Below, one piece after another: positions 1 to 6,682 of a stretch of 6,751 bases of DNA. Origin of the DNA: Flavobacteriales bacterium (GTDB lineage: Bacteria; Bacteroidota; Bacteroidia; UBA10329); NCBI GenBank assembly GCA_003456455.1, contig DMRV01000223.1, forward strand, positions 1-6,751, written 5' to 3'. Numbering within the stretch: the first letter of the stretch is position 1; each line of letters opens with the position of its first letter. Below the pieces are notes generated by a model, which had not been told where the DNA came from, made no database searches, and saw nothing but the letters and a program-made list of their open reading frames with translations. The translations under genes were made by a program, and so were the position numbers.

Positions 1-837
1 GGACAACCAGCTTCTCCAACCCGCATGGGCAAAGAGGTTTTTGTATTTGTGGAGCGATTAGAGGCACAGAAAAAGCAACTATTGGCTGTTCCATTTTCAG
101 CAAAATTTGGAGGTGCAACAGGAAATTTCAATGCGCATCTCGTTGCCTATCCAGAATTGAATTGGGTTGATTTCGGGAACAAGTTTGTGAACGAAACGCT
201 TGGTTTAAGCCGTTCGCAAACGACTACCCAAATTGAGCATTACGACAATATTGCTGCTTGGTGTGATGCGTTGCGCAGAATCAACACAATCATCCTCGAC
301 CTTGACCGAGATGTTTGGACTTACGTTTCCAACAATCTTTTTAAGCAAAAAATTAAGGAAGGCGAAGTTGGTTCTTCGGCCATGCCGCATAAGGTGAATC
401 CAATCGATTTTGAAAACTCTGAAGGAAACATTGGTTTGGCCAATGCACTTTTCGGACACTTGGCAGAAAAACTTCCTGTTTCTCGATTGCAACGAGACTT
501 AACCGACAGCACGGTTCTACGAAACATTGGTGTGCCATTAGGTTACACGGCCATTGCTTTCAAATCCACTTTGAGAGGGCTTGACAAACTTCTGATTCAT
601 GAGGAAAATATTCGTCAAGAGCTTGAGGATAACTGGGTAGTAGTTACTGAAGCAATCCAAACCATTTTGAGGAGAGAAGGTTATCCTAAACCGTACGAAG
701 CTTTGAAAGCTTTCAGCCGAACAAACGCAAAATTGGATGAAAAAGCAATGCTTGAATTCATCGATTCATTGAATGTTTCGGAAGAAGTAAAAGAAGAAAT
801 GCGCGTAATAACGCCTTTCAATTATACGGGGGTCTAA
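1..837 (+). CDS. purB: Adenylosuccinate lyase, C-terminal part (5' end outside window)
   Basis: Partial gene: the frame is already open at base 1, where it reads GQPASPT, the conserved stretch that sits around residue 170 in complete PurB, so roughly the first 170 residues are missing. PurB removes fumarate from SAICAR and from adenylosuccinate, two steps of purine and AMP synthesis in the cytoplasm. The fumarase/aspartase superfamily signature GSSAMPHKVNP is intact at about 370-402; the second serine (codon 376-378) corresponds to the general-acid/base serine of the mobile loop. KLPVSRLQRDLTDSTVLRN and the ending TPFNYTGV are also typical. The C-terminus is about ten residues shorter than E. 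coli PurB, which as far as I recall is normal for Bacteroidota and is not a truncation. The ATG at base 25 is an internal methionine, not the start. The TAA stop overlaps the stop of the convergent gene. Identity is secure. Confidence 0.97.
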   Translation, partial: GQPASPTRMGKEVFVFVERLEAQKKQLLAVPFSAKFGGATGNFNAHLVAYPELNWVDFGNKFVNETLGLSRSQTTTQIEHYDNIAAWCDALRRINTIILDLDRDVWTYVSNNLFKQKIKEGEVGSSAMPHKVNPIDFENSEGNIGLANALFGHLAEKLPVSRLQRDLTDSTVLRNIGVPLGYTAIAFKSTLRGLDKLLIHEENIRQELEDNWVVVTEAIQTILRREGYPKPYEALKAFSRTNAKLDEKAMLEFIDSLNVSEEVKEEMRVITPFNYTGV

Positions 838-1817
838 TACTCGTTGCGCTTACGTTTTCGTAGCCATACTTTCTTACCAACCACAGGTTCTTCCCCAAGA
901 CTGAACTCGTTGTGCTTGTATAGGTGCTTCATCTGAATTCCGTACTCCTGAGAAATCCAACGTAACGTTTCGCCTTTTGCTACAATGTGATAGATGTGCT
1001 TGCGGTTCTTACCGCGTTTCGGCTGTAAATAAATGAGTTCACCAACCACCAAAGGAGCACTACTTGCCTTGTCGTTATACTTCTGAAGTAACCGTTTTCT
1101 AACCTGAGTGAACCTCTCCAACGTTTCGTACGTGTCCCCTTCTTCTACACGTACATACCTAATTTCATTACGCAGATACATTTGTCTTTGCGAGGTTGAA
1201 ACAATCGCCTCTTTCGGAGCTTCGGTATTCTGTTTTTTCTTGCCTTGTTCTTCGTCCTTTTGCAAATTCAATTTCCCCTCCGGAGGAGATTTCATCTTGT
1301 CGAATTTGGCAAGTGCGTTCTCTTCAATAATCTTGATAAGCAGAGCTGGATATTTTGGATTGGTTGCGTATCCAGCCTTTTTCAAACCGTGAGCCCAACC
1401 TTTGTAATCCGTTCTTCTCAGTTCAAAAAGCGCTGCATATCGACTTCTACCACTTAAAAATTCTGAATGATCGCGATAGCTATCAAAAACGCTGGTGTAC
1501 ACACGAAAGCATTCGCCTTTGGCATCATCATCCATGTAATATTTATCGCCCTCCCACATTCCGTGGCATTTAATTCCGAAGTGATTATTGGCGTTTCTTG
1601 AAAGCGTGCTGTTACCATCTCCACTCTCTAAAATACCCTGTGCCAACGTAATACTGGCAGGAACGCCACTAATGAGCATTTCCTTAACGGCAAATGGCGC
1701 ATACATCTCAATGTAATCACTGCGCGTGATTTTCTCAACAGGGTTTTTCCTGTTGCTGCTTTGGGCCGAAGCCAGCAATTGTAAACTGATGAGTATGTAC
1801 GAGAGAAAAACGCGCAT
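834..1817 (-). CDS. Secreted GH73 glucosaminidase with C-terminal LysM repeats
   Basis: A 327-residue exported cell-wall hydrolase, predicted to cut the glycan strands of peptidoglycan on the periplasmic side. Residues 1-18 form a signal peptide (MR, then a hydrophobic stretch ending LLASA) with likely cleavage before Q19. Residues 30-172 match the GH73 / FlgJ-C glucosaminidase domain: PASITLAQGILESGDG carries the expected catalytic glutamate (E64), followed by NNHFGIKC, the FRVY-x-S-x-x-DSYRDHSEFL block and KKAGYATNPKYPALL. C84 and C103 could form a disulfide. A charged, low-complexity linker (about 175-215) leads to a weak LysM-like repeat (219-266) and a clearer one (274-318, YHIVAKGETLRWISQEYGI), which should bind peptidoglycan. 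The start is fixed by the signal peptide. This is the usual Bacteroidota architecture and nothing nearby suggests flagella. The exact bond cleaved is inferred from the family. Confidence 0.93.
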   Translation of the reverse strand: MRVFLSYILISLQLLASAQSSNRKNPVEKITRSDYIEMYAPFAVKEMLISGVPASITLAQGILESGDGNSTLSRNANNHFGIKCHGMWEGDKYYMDDDAKGECFRVYTSVFDSYRDHSEFLSGRSRYAALFELRRTDYKGWAHGLKKAGYATNPKYPALLIKIIEENALAKFDKMKSPPEGKLNLQKDEEQGKKKQNTEAPKEAIVSTSQRQMYLRNEIRYVRVEEGDTYETLERFTQVRKRLLQKYNDKASSAPLVVGELIYLQPKRGKNRKHIYHIVAKGETLRWISQEYGIQMKHLYKHNEFSLGEEPVVGKKVWLRKRKRNEY

Positions 1818-1821
1818 GAGC

Positions 1822-1829
1822 CAAAATTA
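1822..1829 (-). promoter_or_regulatory. Possible Bacteroidota -7 box (TAATTTTG)
   Basis: On the minus strand TAATTTTG matches the Bacteroidota -7 consensus TAnnTTTG exactly, and it ends 4 bases before the ATG of the glucosaminidase gene. No TTG stands at the expected distance upstream. Its closeness to the start codon would imply an almost leaderless transcript, so it may be a chance match in this AT-rich 71-base gap. Confidence 0.28.
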
Positions 1830-1872
1830 GACGCCTTAGTCGGCTAAACGTTTAATTTACGCTGATGTTTTA

Positions 1873-1886
1873 AACACGACCGTGTT
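1873..1886 (-). terminator. Small inverted repeat just after the PLP-enzyme stop; weak terminator candidate
   Basis: AACACG-AC-CGTGTT is a perfect 6-base inverted repeat lying 2 bases beyond the TGA of the minus-strand PLP enzyme. As RNA it could fold as a 5-bp stem with a 4-base loop, followed by UUUAAAA rather than a clean U-tract. Position fits a transcription end between the two minus-strand genes, but the stem is short and the tail poor. It could equally be an operator-like palindrome or chance. Confidence 0.22.
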
Positions 1887-1888
1887 AA

Positions 1889-2818
1889 TCAGACCAAGCC
1901 ACGATGCTTCATTCCGTGCCACCCTTGTAAGCCGCCTGTATGTATTGACAAAATGGTTGTTCCAGTTGCGAAATGGCCTTTTAATATTAGGTCGTAAATA
2001 CCAAACATCATTTTACCTGTGTAAATCGGGTCGAGCGGAATGCCAGTTCGTTCAGTAAAACCATTTATGAACTCGAGTAATTCAGGCTTTAGTTTGGCGT
2101 AGCCCCCAAAGTGATAATCAGTTTCGAGTTCAAAGTTCAAGGTTCCGTGCCTAAGGTTTGATTCTTGAATCAGTCTTTCAACTTCACCTTCTAAAAACCC
2201 ACCGCCTTTCAATGCTGGAAAACCAATCAATTTCTGATTCTCTTTTAAGGTAATTGCCAATCCGGCAAGCGTTGTTCCCGTACCAGCCGAGCAGCAAACA
2301 ATATCAAATTGTTCTTCAACTTCAGATAGAATCTCTGCACAACCCCGAACACCTAGACCATTTGCTCCTCCTTCAGCAACCAAGAAGAATCGTCCGAAGC
2401 GTTGTTCAAATTCATTAAGAAAATCATCTTCATTCTTCCTTCGGTAATCTTCTCTGGAAACAAATTCTAATTGCATTCCGTTTTCGCGAGCGAAATTCAA
2501 TGTCGGATTAGTCGAATCATCTTCCCCCCTAATAATTCCAATGCTCTCTAAACCGACCTTTTTGCATGCATATGCTGTAGCCGAAATGTGGTTGCTGTAA
2601 GCTCCGCCAAACGTGAGAATCGTGTGATGATTCTGCTGAACAGCTTCCGAAATATTATACTTCAGCTTTCGCCACTTGTTGCCGCTAATGTGTTCGTGAA
2701 TCAGGTCGTCACGCTTTATCAGCAACCGAACACCTGAACCTTTCAGAATCGGGTCAATCACTTCCTCAACAGGCGAACCAGCAGGTTTGTACGATTTAGC
2801 GTAATCGATGGCATCCAT
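1889..2818 (-). CDS. PLP-dependent D-cysteine desulfhydrase / ACC deaminase family enzyme
   Basis: A 309-residue fold-type II PLP enzyme. SGNKWRKLKYN holds the lysine (K48) expected to bind PLP, GGAYSNH (71-77) matches the substrate-carboxylate loop, and SAGTGTT (177-183) is the phosphate-binding loop. Family members either split D-cysteine to pyruvate, H2S and ammonia, or open the ring of 1-aminocyclopropane-1-carboxylate. In ACC deaminases the two discriminating positions are Glu (YEGK) and Leu (HLGG). Here they are Thr267 (IYTGK) and Thr294 (IHTGG), as in D-cysteine desulfhydrases, so ACC deaminase activity is unlikely. The true substrate may be another D-amino acid or sulfur compound. The protein is somewhat shorter than the 325-340 residues usual in Proteobacteria but no motif is missing. 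It is divergent from the DUF5522 gene and separated by 71 bases from the glucosaminidase gene, with no obvious functional link to either. Confidence 0.88.
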   Translation of the reverse strand: MDAIDYAKSYKPAGSPVEEVIDPILKGSGVRLLIKRDDLIHEHISGNKWRKLKYNISEAVQQNHHTILTFGGAYSNHISATAYACKKVGLESIGIIRGEDDSTNPTLNFARENGMQLEFVSREDYRRKNEDDFLNEFEQRFGRFFLVAEGGANGLGVRGCAEILSEVEEQFDIVCCSAGTGTTLAGLAITLKENQKLIGFPALKGGGFLEGEVERLIQESNLRHGTLNFELETDYHFGGYAKLKPELLEFINGFTERTGIPLDPIYTGKMMFGIYDLILKGHFATGTTILSIHTGGLQGWHGMKHRGLV

Positions 2819-2895
2819 TCCTACAAAGGAAAAGCAAAGAAATTAAGCCACAACCCTTCGCCATGTTTCTTGTTTACTTTGCAAACGTGAGTGAA
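2819..2895. promoter_or_regulatory. Divergent intergenic promoter region
   Basis: This gap separates the divergent PLP enzyme and DUF5522 gene if the latter starts at 2896. On the + strand TTACTTTG (2874-2881) matches the TAnnTTTG -7 box at 7 of 8 positions and lies 14 bases before the ATG at 2896. On the - strand there are two candidates: TTTCTTTG (2842 down to 2835), 16 bases from the ATG, and TTCCTTTG (2831 down to 2824), which has a TTG 19 bases upstream (2853 down to 2851). Neither is exact. The near-mirror arrangement suggests that both genes are transcribed from here. Confidence 0.35.
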
Positions 2896-3072
2896 ATGGA
2901 TGATTATTTCGGCCGACCGAGCCTTGACCCAGAGGACTTTTACTATTCGGAAGAAGGCTACATTGTCTTTACAGAAAAGTATCTGCTAAAGCGCGGTTAC
3001 TGCTGTAAAAACAGCTGCAAGCACTGCCCATATGGTTTCAACAAGAAATCGGGACGAATCGAAAAAAAGTAA
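2896..3072 (+). CDS. DUF5522 miniprotein with clustered cysteines
   Basis: A small cytoplasmic protein of 58 residues (69 if the upstream ATG at 2863 is used). The core, LDPEDFYYSEEGYIVFTEKYLLKRGYCC followed by KNSCKHCPYGFNKK, matches what I recall of the DUF5522 family: an acidic/aromatic first half, a TEKYxLKRGYCC motif and a Cys-Cys-x3-Cys-x2-Cys cluster (C36, C37, C41, C44 in the 58-residue form) with a histidine inside it. No function is established for the family to my knowledge. The cysteines suggest zinc or another metal, which is inference. I prefer the start at 2896 because a promoter-like TTACTTTG overlaps the extra 11 codons, and those codons (MFLVYFANVSE) do not resemble the family. 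The stop lies 40 bases before hutU on the same strand, so the two may share a transcript. Confidence 0.82.
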   Translation: MDDYFGRPSLDPEDFYYSEEGYIVFTEKYLLKRGYCCKNSCKHCPYGFNKKSGRIEKK

Positions 3073-3112
3073 ATCTTCATTCTCTATTAATAACCAACAC
3101 GTTTAATCCTCA

Positions 3113-5101
3113 ATGGATTTTAAAGCAGAAGTAACGGAAGGAATTCCAAGACGATTGCCAAAGGCTAAAACGCCAGACTCCAAATACAGTCATGCCCCTA
3201 AGCGGAAGGACATTCTTTCTGCTGAAGAGAAAAAGTTAGCTCTGAGAAATGCCTTGAGGTATTTTCCGAAGGAATGGCATGCTGAGCTTATTGAAGAATT
3301 CCGAAACGAACTGAAGGAATACGGACGGATTTACATGTATCGTTTCATGCCAGAGCATGAAATTTACGCTCGTCCAATAGAAGAATACCCTGCCAAATGT
3401 CAGCAAGCGGCCGCTATCATGCTGATGATTCAAAACAATTTGAATCCTGCTGTGGCGCAACATCCGCAGGAACTGATTACTTATGGTGGCAACGGAGCCG
3501 TGTTCCAAAATTGGGCACAGTATCGCCTGACAATGAAATACCTCTCTGACATGACTAATGAGCAGACATTGGCCATGTACAGCGGCCATCCGATGGGGTT
3601 ATACCCAAGCCACAAAGAAGCTCCACGAGTGGTAGTTACCAACGGCATGATGATTCCTAATTACAGCAAGCCTGACGATTGGGAGAAATTCAATGCATTG
3701 GGCGTAACTCAGTATGGACAAATGACGGCTGGTTCATACATGTATATCGGTCCGCAGGGAATTGTGCATGGAACCACAATTACAGTCCTAAATGCCAAAC
3801 GAAAAATTGGTGCTGAAAACCGAACTCCATTATTCGTTACAAGTGGTTTAGGAGGTATGAGCGGAGCGCAACCAAAGGCTGGTAATATTGCTGGCGTTGT
3901 TACTATTTGTGCTGAAATAAACGCTATTGCTGCTGAAAAACGTCACTCACAAGGTTGGGTGGACGAACTAATTGATGATGTGGACAAATGCATTGACACG
4001 GCCGTTGAATTTCAGGCTAAGAACAAAGCAAGAAGCATTGCTTTTGTCGGAAACGTAGTTGACCTATGGGAACGATTGGCAGAACGGAATATCTCCGTTG
4101 ATCTTGGCTCAGACCAAACCTCATTACACAACCCTTGGGCGGGTGGTTATTACCCCGCTAGTCTGAGTTATGAAGAAAGCAATTCGCTGATGGCTTCCAA
4201 GCCCGAAGTGTTCAAAAAGCAGGTTCAGGAAACACTTAAAAGACAAGTTTTTGCCATAAATAAACTGGCCGCTAACGGCATGTATTTTTTTGATTATGGA
4301 AATGCTTTTCTGCTGGAAGCCAGTCGCGCTGGCGCAGATATTCTGAAGGAAGATGGTTCATTCATCTATTCGAGCTATGTGCAAGACATTATGGGGCCAA
4401 TGTGTTTCGATTTCGGCTTCGGGCCATTCCGTTGGGTTTGTGCTTCAGGCAAAGAAGAAGACTTGCAAGCGACAGACACTATTGCCGCACAAGTAATTGA
4501 GGAAATGCTTTTGAGTGCTCCATCTGAAATTCGTGGTCAGCTTCAAGACAATCTACTTTGGGTTCGCGAAGCACAGCAAAACAAGTTGGTGGTGGGTTCG
4601 CAAGCGCGTATTCTTTATGCAGATGCAGAAGGAAGAATTAAGATTGCTGCTGCTTTTAATAAAGCTATTAAGGAAGGAAAGATTGGACCTGTAGTTTTAG
4701 GTCGTGACCATCATGACGTTTCTGGAACGGATTCGCCTTACCGCGAGACATCCAATATTTATGACGGTTCTCAATTCACGGCAGACATGGCCGTTCAGAA
4801 TTTCGTTGGTGACGCATTTCGCGGAGCAACCTGGATAAGTCTACACAATGGTGGTGGCGTTGGTTGGGGCGAGGTTATAAACGGTGGTTTTGGAATGCTG
4901 TTGGATGGCTCTGATGATGCTGACCGAAGGCTTAGAATGATGCTTCACTGGGATGTAAACAACGGTATTTCGCGCAGAAGTTGGGCGCGGAATGAAGAAG
5001 CCATTTTTGCAATTAAACGTGCCATGGACTCTGAACCCAACCTGAAAGTGACTTTGCCTAACTTCGTAGACGATGCGCTGCTGGATAATCTCGACATGTA
5101 G
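3113..5101 (+). CDS. hutU: Urocanate hydratase, long (eukaryote-like) form
   Basis: A 662-residue cytoplasmic enzyme that adds water to urocanate to give 4-imidazolone-5-propanoate, the second step of histidine breakdown, using tightly bound NAD+ as an electrophile. Visible family blocks are YGGNGAVFQNW (124-134), the SGHPMGLYPS stretch (157-166), GQMTAGSYMYIGPQGIVHGT (202-221), the glycine-rich NAD-binding GLGGMSGAQP (245-254), DQTSLHNPWAGGYYP (334-348), GFGPFRWVCASG (435-446), RDHHDVSGTDSPYRET (531-546) and HNGGGVGWGEV (578-588). It is about 100 residues longer than the 550-560 residue Pseudomonas/Bacillus form and resembles the vertebrate-type enzyme. At the position of the signature FQGLPARICW it reads VVGSQARILY, so leucine (L501) replaces the catalytic-site cysteine. 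No other hut gene is in the window. The last 29 bases overlap the next gene. No Shine-Dalgarno or exact TAnnTTTG box is seen in the 40 bases upstream. Confidence 0.96.
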   Translation: MDFKAEVTEGIPRRLPKAKTPDSKYSHAPKRKDILSAEEKKLALRNALRYFPKEWHAELIEEFRNELKEYGRIYMYRFMPEHEIYARPIEEYPAKCQQAAAIMLMIQNNLNPAVAQHPQELITYGGNGAVFQNWAQYRLTMKYLSDMTNEQTLAMYSGHPMGLYPSHKEAPRVVVTNGMMIPNYSKPDDWEKFNALGVTQYGQMTAGSYMYIGPQGIVHGTTITVLNAKRKIGAENRTPLFVTSGLGGMSGAQPKAGNIAGVVTICAEINAIAAEKRHSQGWVDELIDDVDKCIDTAVEFQAKNKARSIAFVGNVVDLWERLAERNISVDLGSDQTSLHNPWAGGYYPASLSYEESNSLMASKPEVFKKQVQETLKRQVFAINKLAANGMYFFDYGNAFLLEASRAGADILKEDGSFIYSSYVQDIMGPMCFDFGFGPFRWVCASGKEEDLQATDTIAAQVIEEMLLSAPSEIRGQLQDNLLWVREAQQNKLVVGSQARILYADAEGRIKIAAAFNKAIKEGKIGPVVLGRDHHDVSGTDSPYRETSNIYDGSQFTADMAVQNFVGDAFRGATWISLHNGGGVGWGEVINGGFGMLLDGSDDADRRLRMMLHWDVNNGISRRSWARNEEAIFAIKRAMDSEPNLKVTLPNFVDDALLDNLDM

Positions 5102-5636
5102 TTTTCTGCTTTTTTTCAATCTGGCTTTCGGTCAGGTTGGAGAAACTGAAACTCCATTCAATCAGGAAACCGAACAGTCTCTCGGAATAGGATTCGCCAT
5201 TACTGGCTTCAGTAGCAATTTCACCTATTTCGTATCACCACATTATTCGTTCCGACACCATCGGCATTGGTTCGGGTTCACTCCTTTTTATGGCCGATTA
5301 GATGCCCTGGCAAGCCAACAGGATATCGGTGTTGGAATCGATTATAGGCTCTACCCTTTCAAAAACCTTTCCTCCACCCTACTCTATTTTCCCGTTGGCG
5401 TGCATTACAACTACAAATGGACGAGCCAAAGTCAGAAAACAGTCCTGTTTTACAAGGCTGGGTTTGGTGTAGAAGCCATCTTGGGAAAACGCTTTTCGCT
5501 ATCACTCGATGCCAATTTTGGAGTCGGTCAAACACTTTCCTCTAAGATTGAGGTTAGCGAAACCAGCATCTCTCATTCGGGCAGTAATTTGAATTTCTAT
5601 TTCATACCAGTTTTACGAATATCCTACGGTCTGTGA
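5073..5636 (+). CDS. Exported hypothetical protein, probable 8-stranded outer-membrane beta-barrel
   Basis: A 187-residue protein I cannot assign to a named family. Residues 1-20 form a convincing signal peptide: MRCW, then a hydrophobic run through FLLFFNLAFG with cleavage before Q21. The mature part is rich in alternating hydrophobic/polar and aromatic segments that read as about eight beta strands (near 36-46, 49-60, 65-74, 84-95, 100-116, 121-136, 139-155, 171-187), ending IPVLRISYGL. That pattern and size fit a small outer-membrane barrel; function is unknown. A histidine-rich turn, RHHRHW, lies at 61-66. The start is nearly forced: an in-frame TAG sits at 5067-5069 and no other ATG, GTG or TTG occurs before the mature region. 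The gene thus starts inside hutU (29-base overlap) and overlaps the next start by 4 bases, so it is probably translated by coupling. Confidence 0.78.
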   Translation: MRCWIISTCSFLLFFNLAFGQVGETETPFNQETEQSLGIGFAITGFSSNFTYFVSPHYSFRHHRHWFGFTPFYGRLDALASQQDIGVGIDYRLYPFKNLSSTLLYFPVGVHYNYKWTSQSQKTVLFYKAGFGVEAILGKRFSLSLDANFGVGQTLSSKIEVSETSISHSGSNLNFYFIPVLRISYGL

Positions 5637-6682
5637 GCAACCATATCTCCAAGAAAAAGCATTTTATTCCCATCATTCCTTCCCTCAGAAAATACCTCAA
5701 GAAGGAAGGTCGTGAGATGAAATTCGGCTTAGTGTATGATGACCTTTTGGAACATCAGCTGGCCACCCCTCTGCTAGATAAAAAAGGACAAGACACGCTT
5801 TGGGAAACAGTTTTCTACGAACCAGAACGCATGGAAGCATTGTACAAATCGCTCACCCATATTTATGTGATGCTGAAGAACGAGGGTGACTTCAGTTCTT
5901 TAGAACATTTGGGAGTAGACCGTATCGACTACTGCTCCTTCGGCAATTCAAACCCGTTCCGTATTCGCATCATCAATAAATTCAACGACAACTACGATTA
6001 CTTCTATATCAAAACTGCCGATGCTTCGCGGGTGTATGGGCTAGAATTGGAACACTTGCTTTCGCCAAACCGCATCAGTTATTATGTTGATGACAACACG
6101 CTGATCGAAGAACACATTGCGGGTATTCCTGGCGATATGTTCATCAACACAATGCTGCGTACTAAACAGACCAATAAAGTGCGTTTGGCGAAAGAATTCG
6201 TGAAGTTTAACCAGCGCTGCTTTGTACGTCTATTGGGCGATATGCGCAGCTACAATTATGTAATGGACATCACGCCCGATTTTGATGATGTGCAGTATCG
6301 AATTCGCGCCATCGACTTTGACCAGCAATGCTACGAAGGCAGAAAGAACCTGTATCTGCCACAGTATTTCAAGGAGAATTTTCCGCTAGTGGAACTGGGA
6401 ATGGAGCTCATCAACGATAAAACCGTGAAGCAATATCAGGCTGAGGAACGCTCTCTAATTGCTCGGAGATTAATCGCCACGCGTTACCGTACAAAGGACC
6501 TTATCGATTGTATGGAGGAGGATAATATTTCCACTCCTGAAAAGGTAAAACACCTGCGCGAAGATTTGGCCAAGCACCACAGCAATGAGGATTTCTTGGA
6601 GTGCGAGAATATGGGTGAAATATTGAAACTTCAACTCAAATCAACGCTAGCGAAGCATATCAGAAAGGTGAGGAATATTTGA
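5633..6682 (+). CDS. Uncharacterised protein with kinase-like (APH/protein-kinase fold) motifs
   Basis: A 349-residue soluble protein without signal peptide or membrane segment, which I do not recognise by name. The motif order nevertheless fits the protein-kinase-like fold. There is a beta-strand lysine in YFYIKTADAS (K127), helix-C-like acidic residues (E138 or E140), and a hinge-like LIEEHIAGIPGD (157-168). A catalytic-loop-like LGDMRSYNYVMD follows, with D203 and N208 in the D-x4-N spacing of aminoglycoside phosphotransferases (HGDxxxxN), and then a metal-site-like AIDFDQ (D228). The usual His before Gly-Asp is Leu. Residues 250-349 are mostly charged and probably helical. The substrate (protein or small molecule) is unknown and activity is inferred. 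The GTG start overlaps the previous stop (GTGA). An ATG at 5717, preceded by AAGGAAGG, is an alternative that would drop 28 basic residues but keep every motif. It is the last gene of the hutU-barrel cluster. Confidence 0.75.
   Translation: MSNHISKKKHFIPIIPSLRKYLKKEGREMKFGLVYDDLLEHQLATPLLDKKGQDTLWETVFYEPERMEALYKSLTHIYVMLKNEGDFSSLEHLGVDRIDYCSFGNSNPFRIRIINKFNDNYDYFYIKTADASRVYGLELEHLLSPNRISYYVDDNTLIEEHIAGIPGDMFINTMLRTKQTNKVRLAKEFVKFNQRCFVRLLGDMRSYNYVMDITPDFDDVQYRIRAIDFDQQCYEGRKNLYLPQYFKENFPLVELGMELINDKTVKQYQAEERSLIARRLIATRYRTKDLIDCMEEDNISTPEKVKHLREDLAKHHSNEDFLECENMGEILKLQLKSTLAKHIRKVRNI

Noticed and set aside
205..538. Minus-strand open frames of 61-95 codons inside purB
   Set aside because: They lie antisense to the strongly conserved purB sequence and their translations show no family motif.
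1108..1573. Plus-strand open frames of 70-94 codons inside the glucosaminidase gene
   Set aside because: Antisense to conserved GH73 and LysM coding sequence. The hydrophobic look arises from the reverse complement and no independent start signal is seen.
834..1817. Flagellar FlgJ as the identity of the glucosaminidase
   Set aside because: Only the hydrolase domain is shared. This protein has a signal peptide and C-terminal LysM repeats, lacks the FlgJ rod-capping domain, and no flagellar gene is near.
1833..1846. TTAG-TCGG-CTAA inverted repeat upstream of the glucosaminidase gene
   Set aside because: Only a 4-base stem around a 4-base loop; too weak to call an operator or hairpin.
3236..3589. 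Minus-strand 117-codon frame inside hutU
   Set aside because: Entirely antisense to conserved urocanase blocks, with no recognisable domain.
4841..5119. Minus-strand 92-codon frame across the hutU / barrel junction
   Set aside because: Antisense to the conserved C-terminal urocanase region. Its translation is unlike any protein I know.
5073..5636. Frameshift separating hutU from a longer C-terminal fusion
   Set aside because: hutU ends at the normal place for its family, and the following frame begins with a complete signal peptide, so two separate genes explain the data better.
5633..6682. Aminoglycoside-resistance phosphotransferase
   Set aside because: Only the catalytic-loop spacing is shared. 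HGD is altered to LGD, the rest does not match any resistance enzyme, and the setting is ordinary chromosome.
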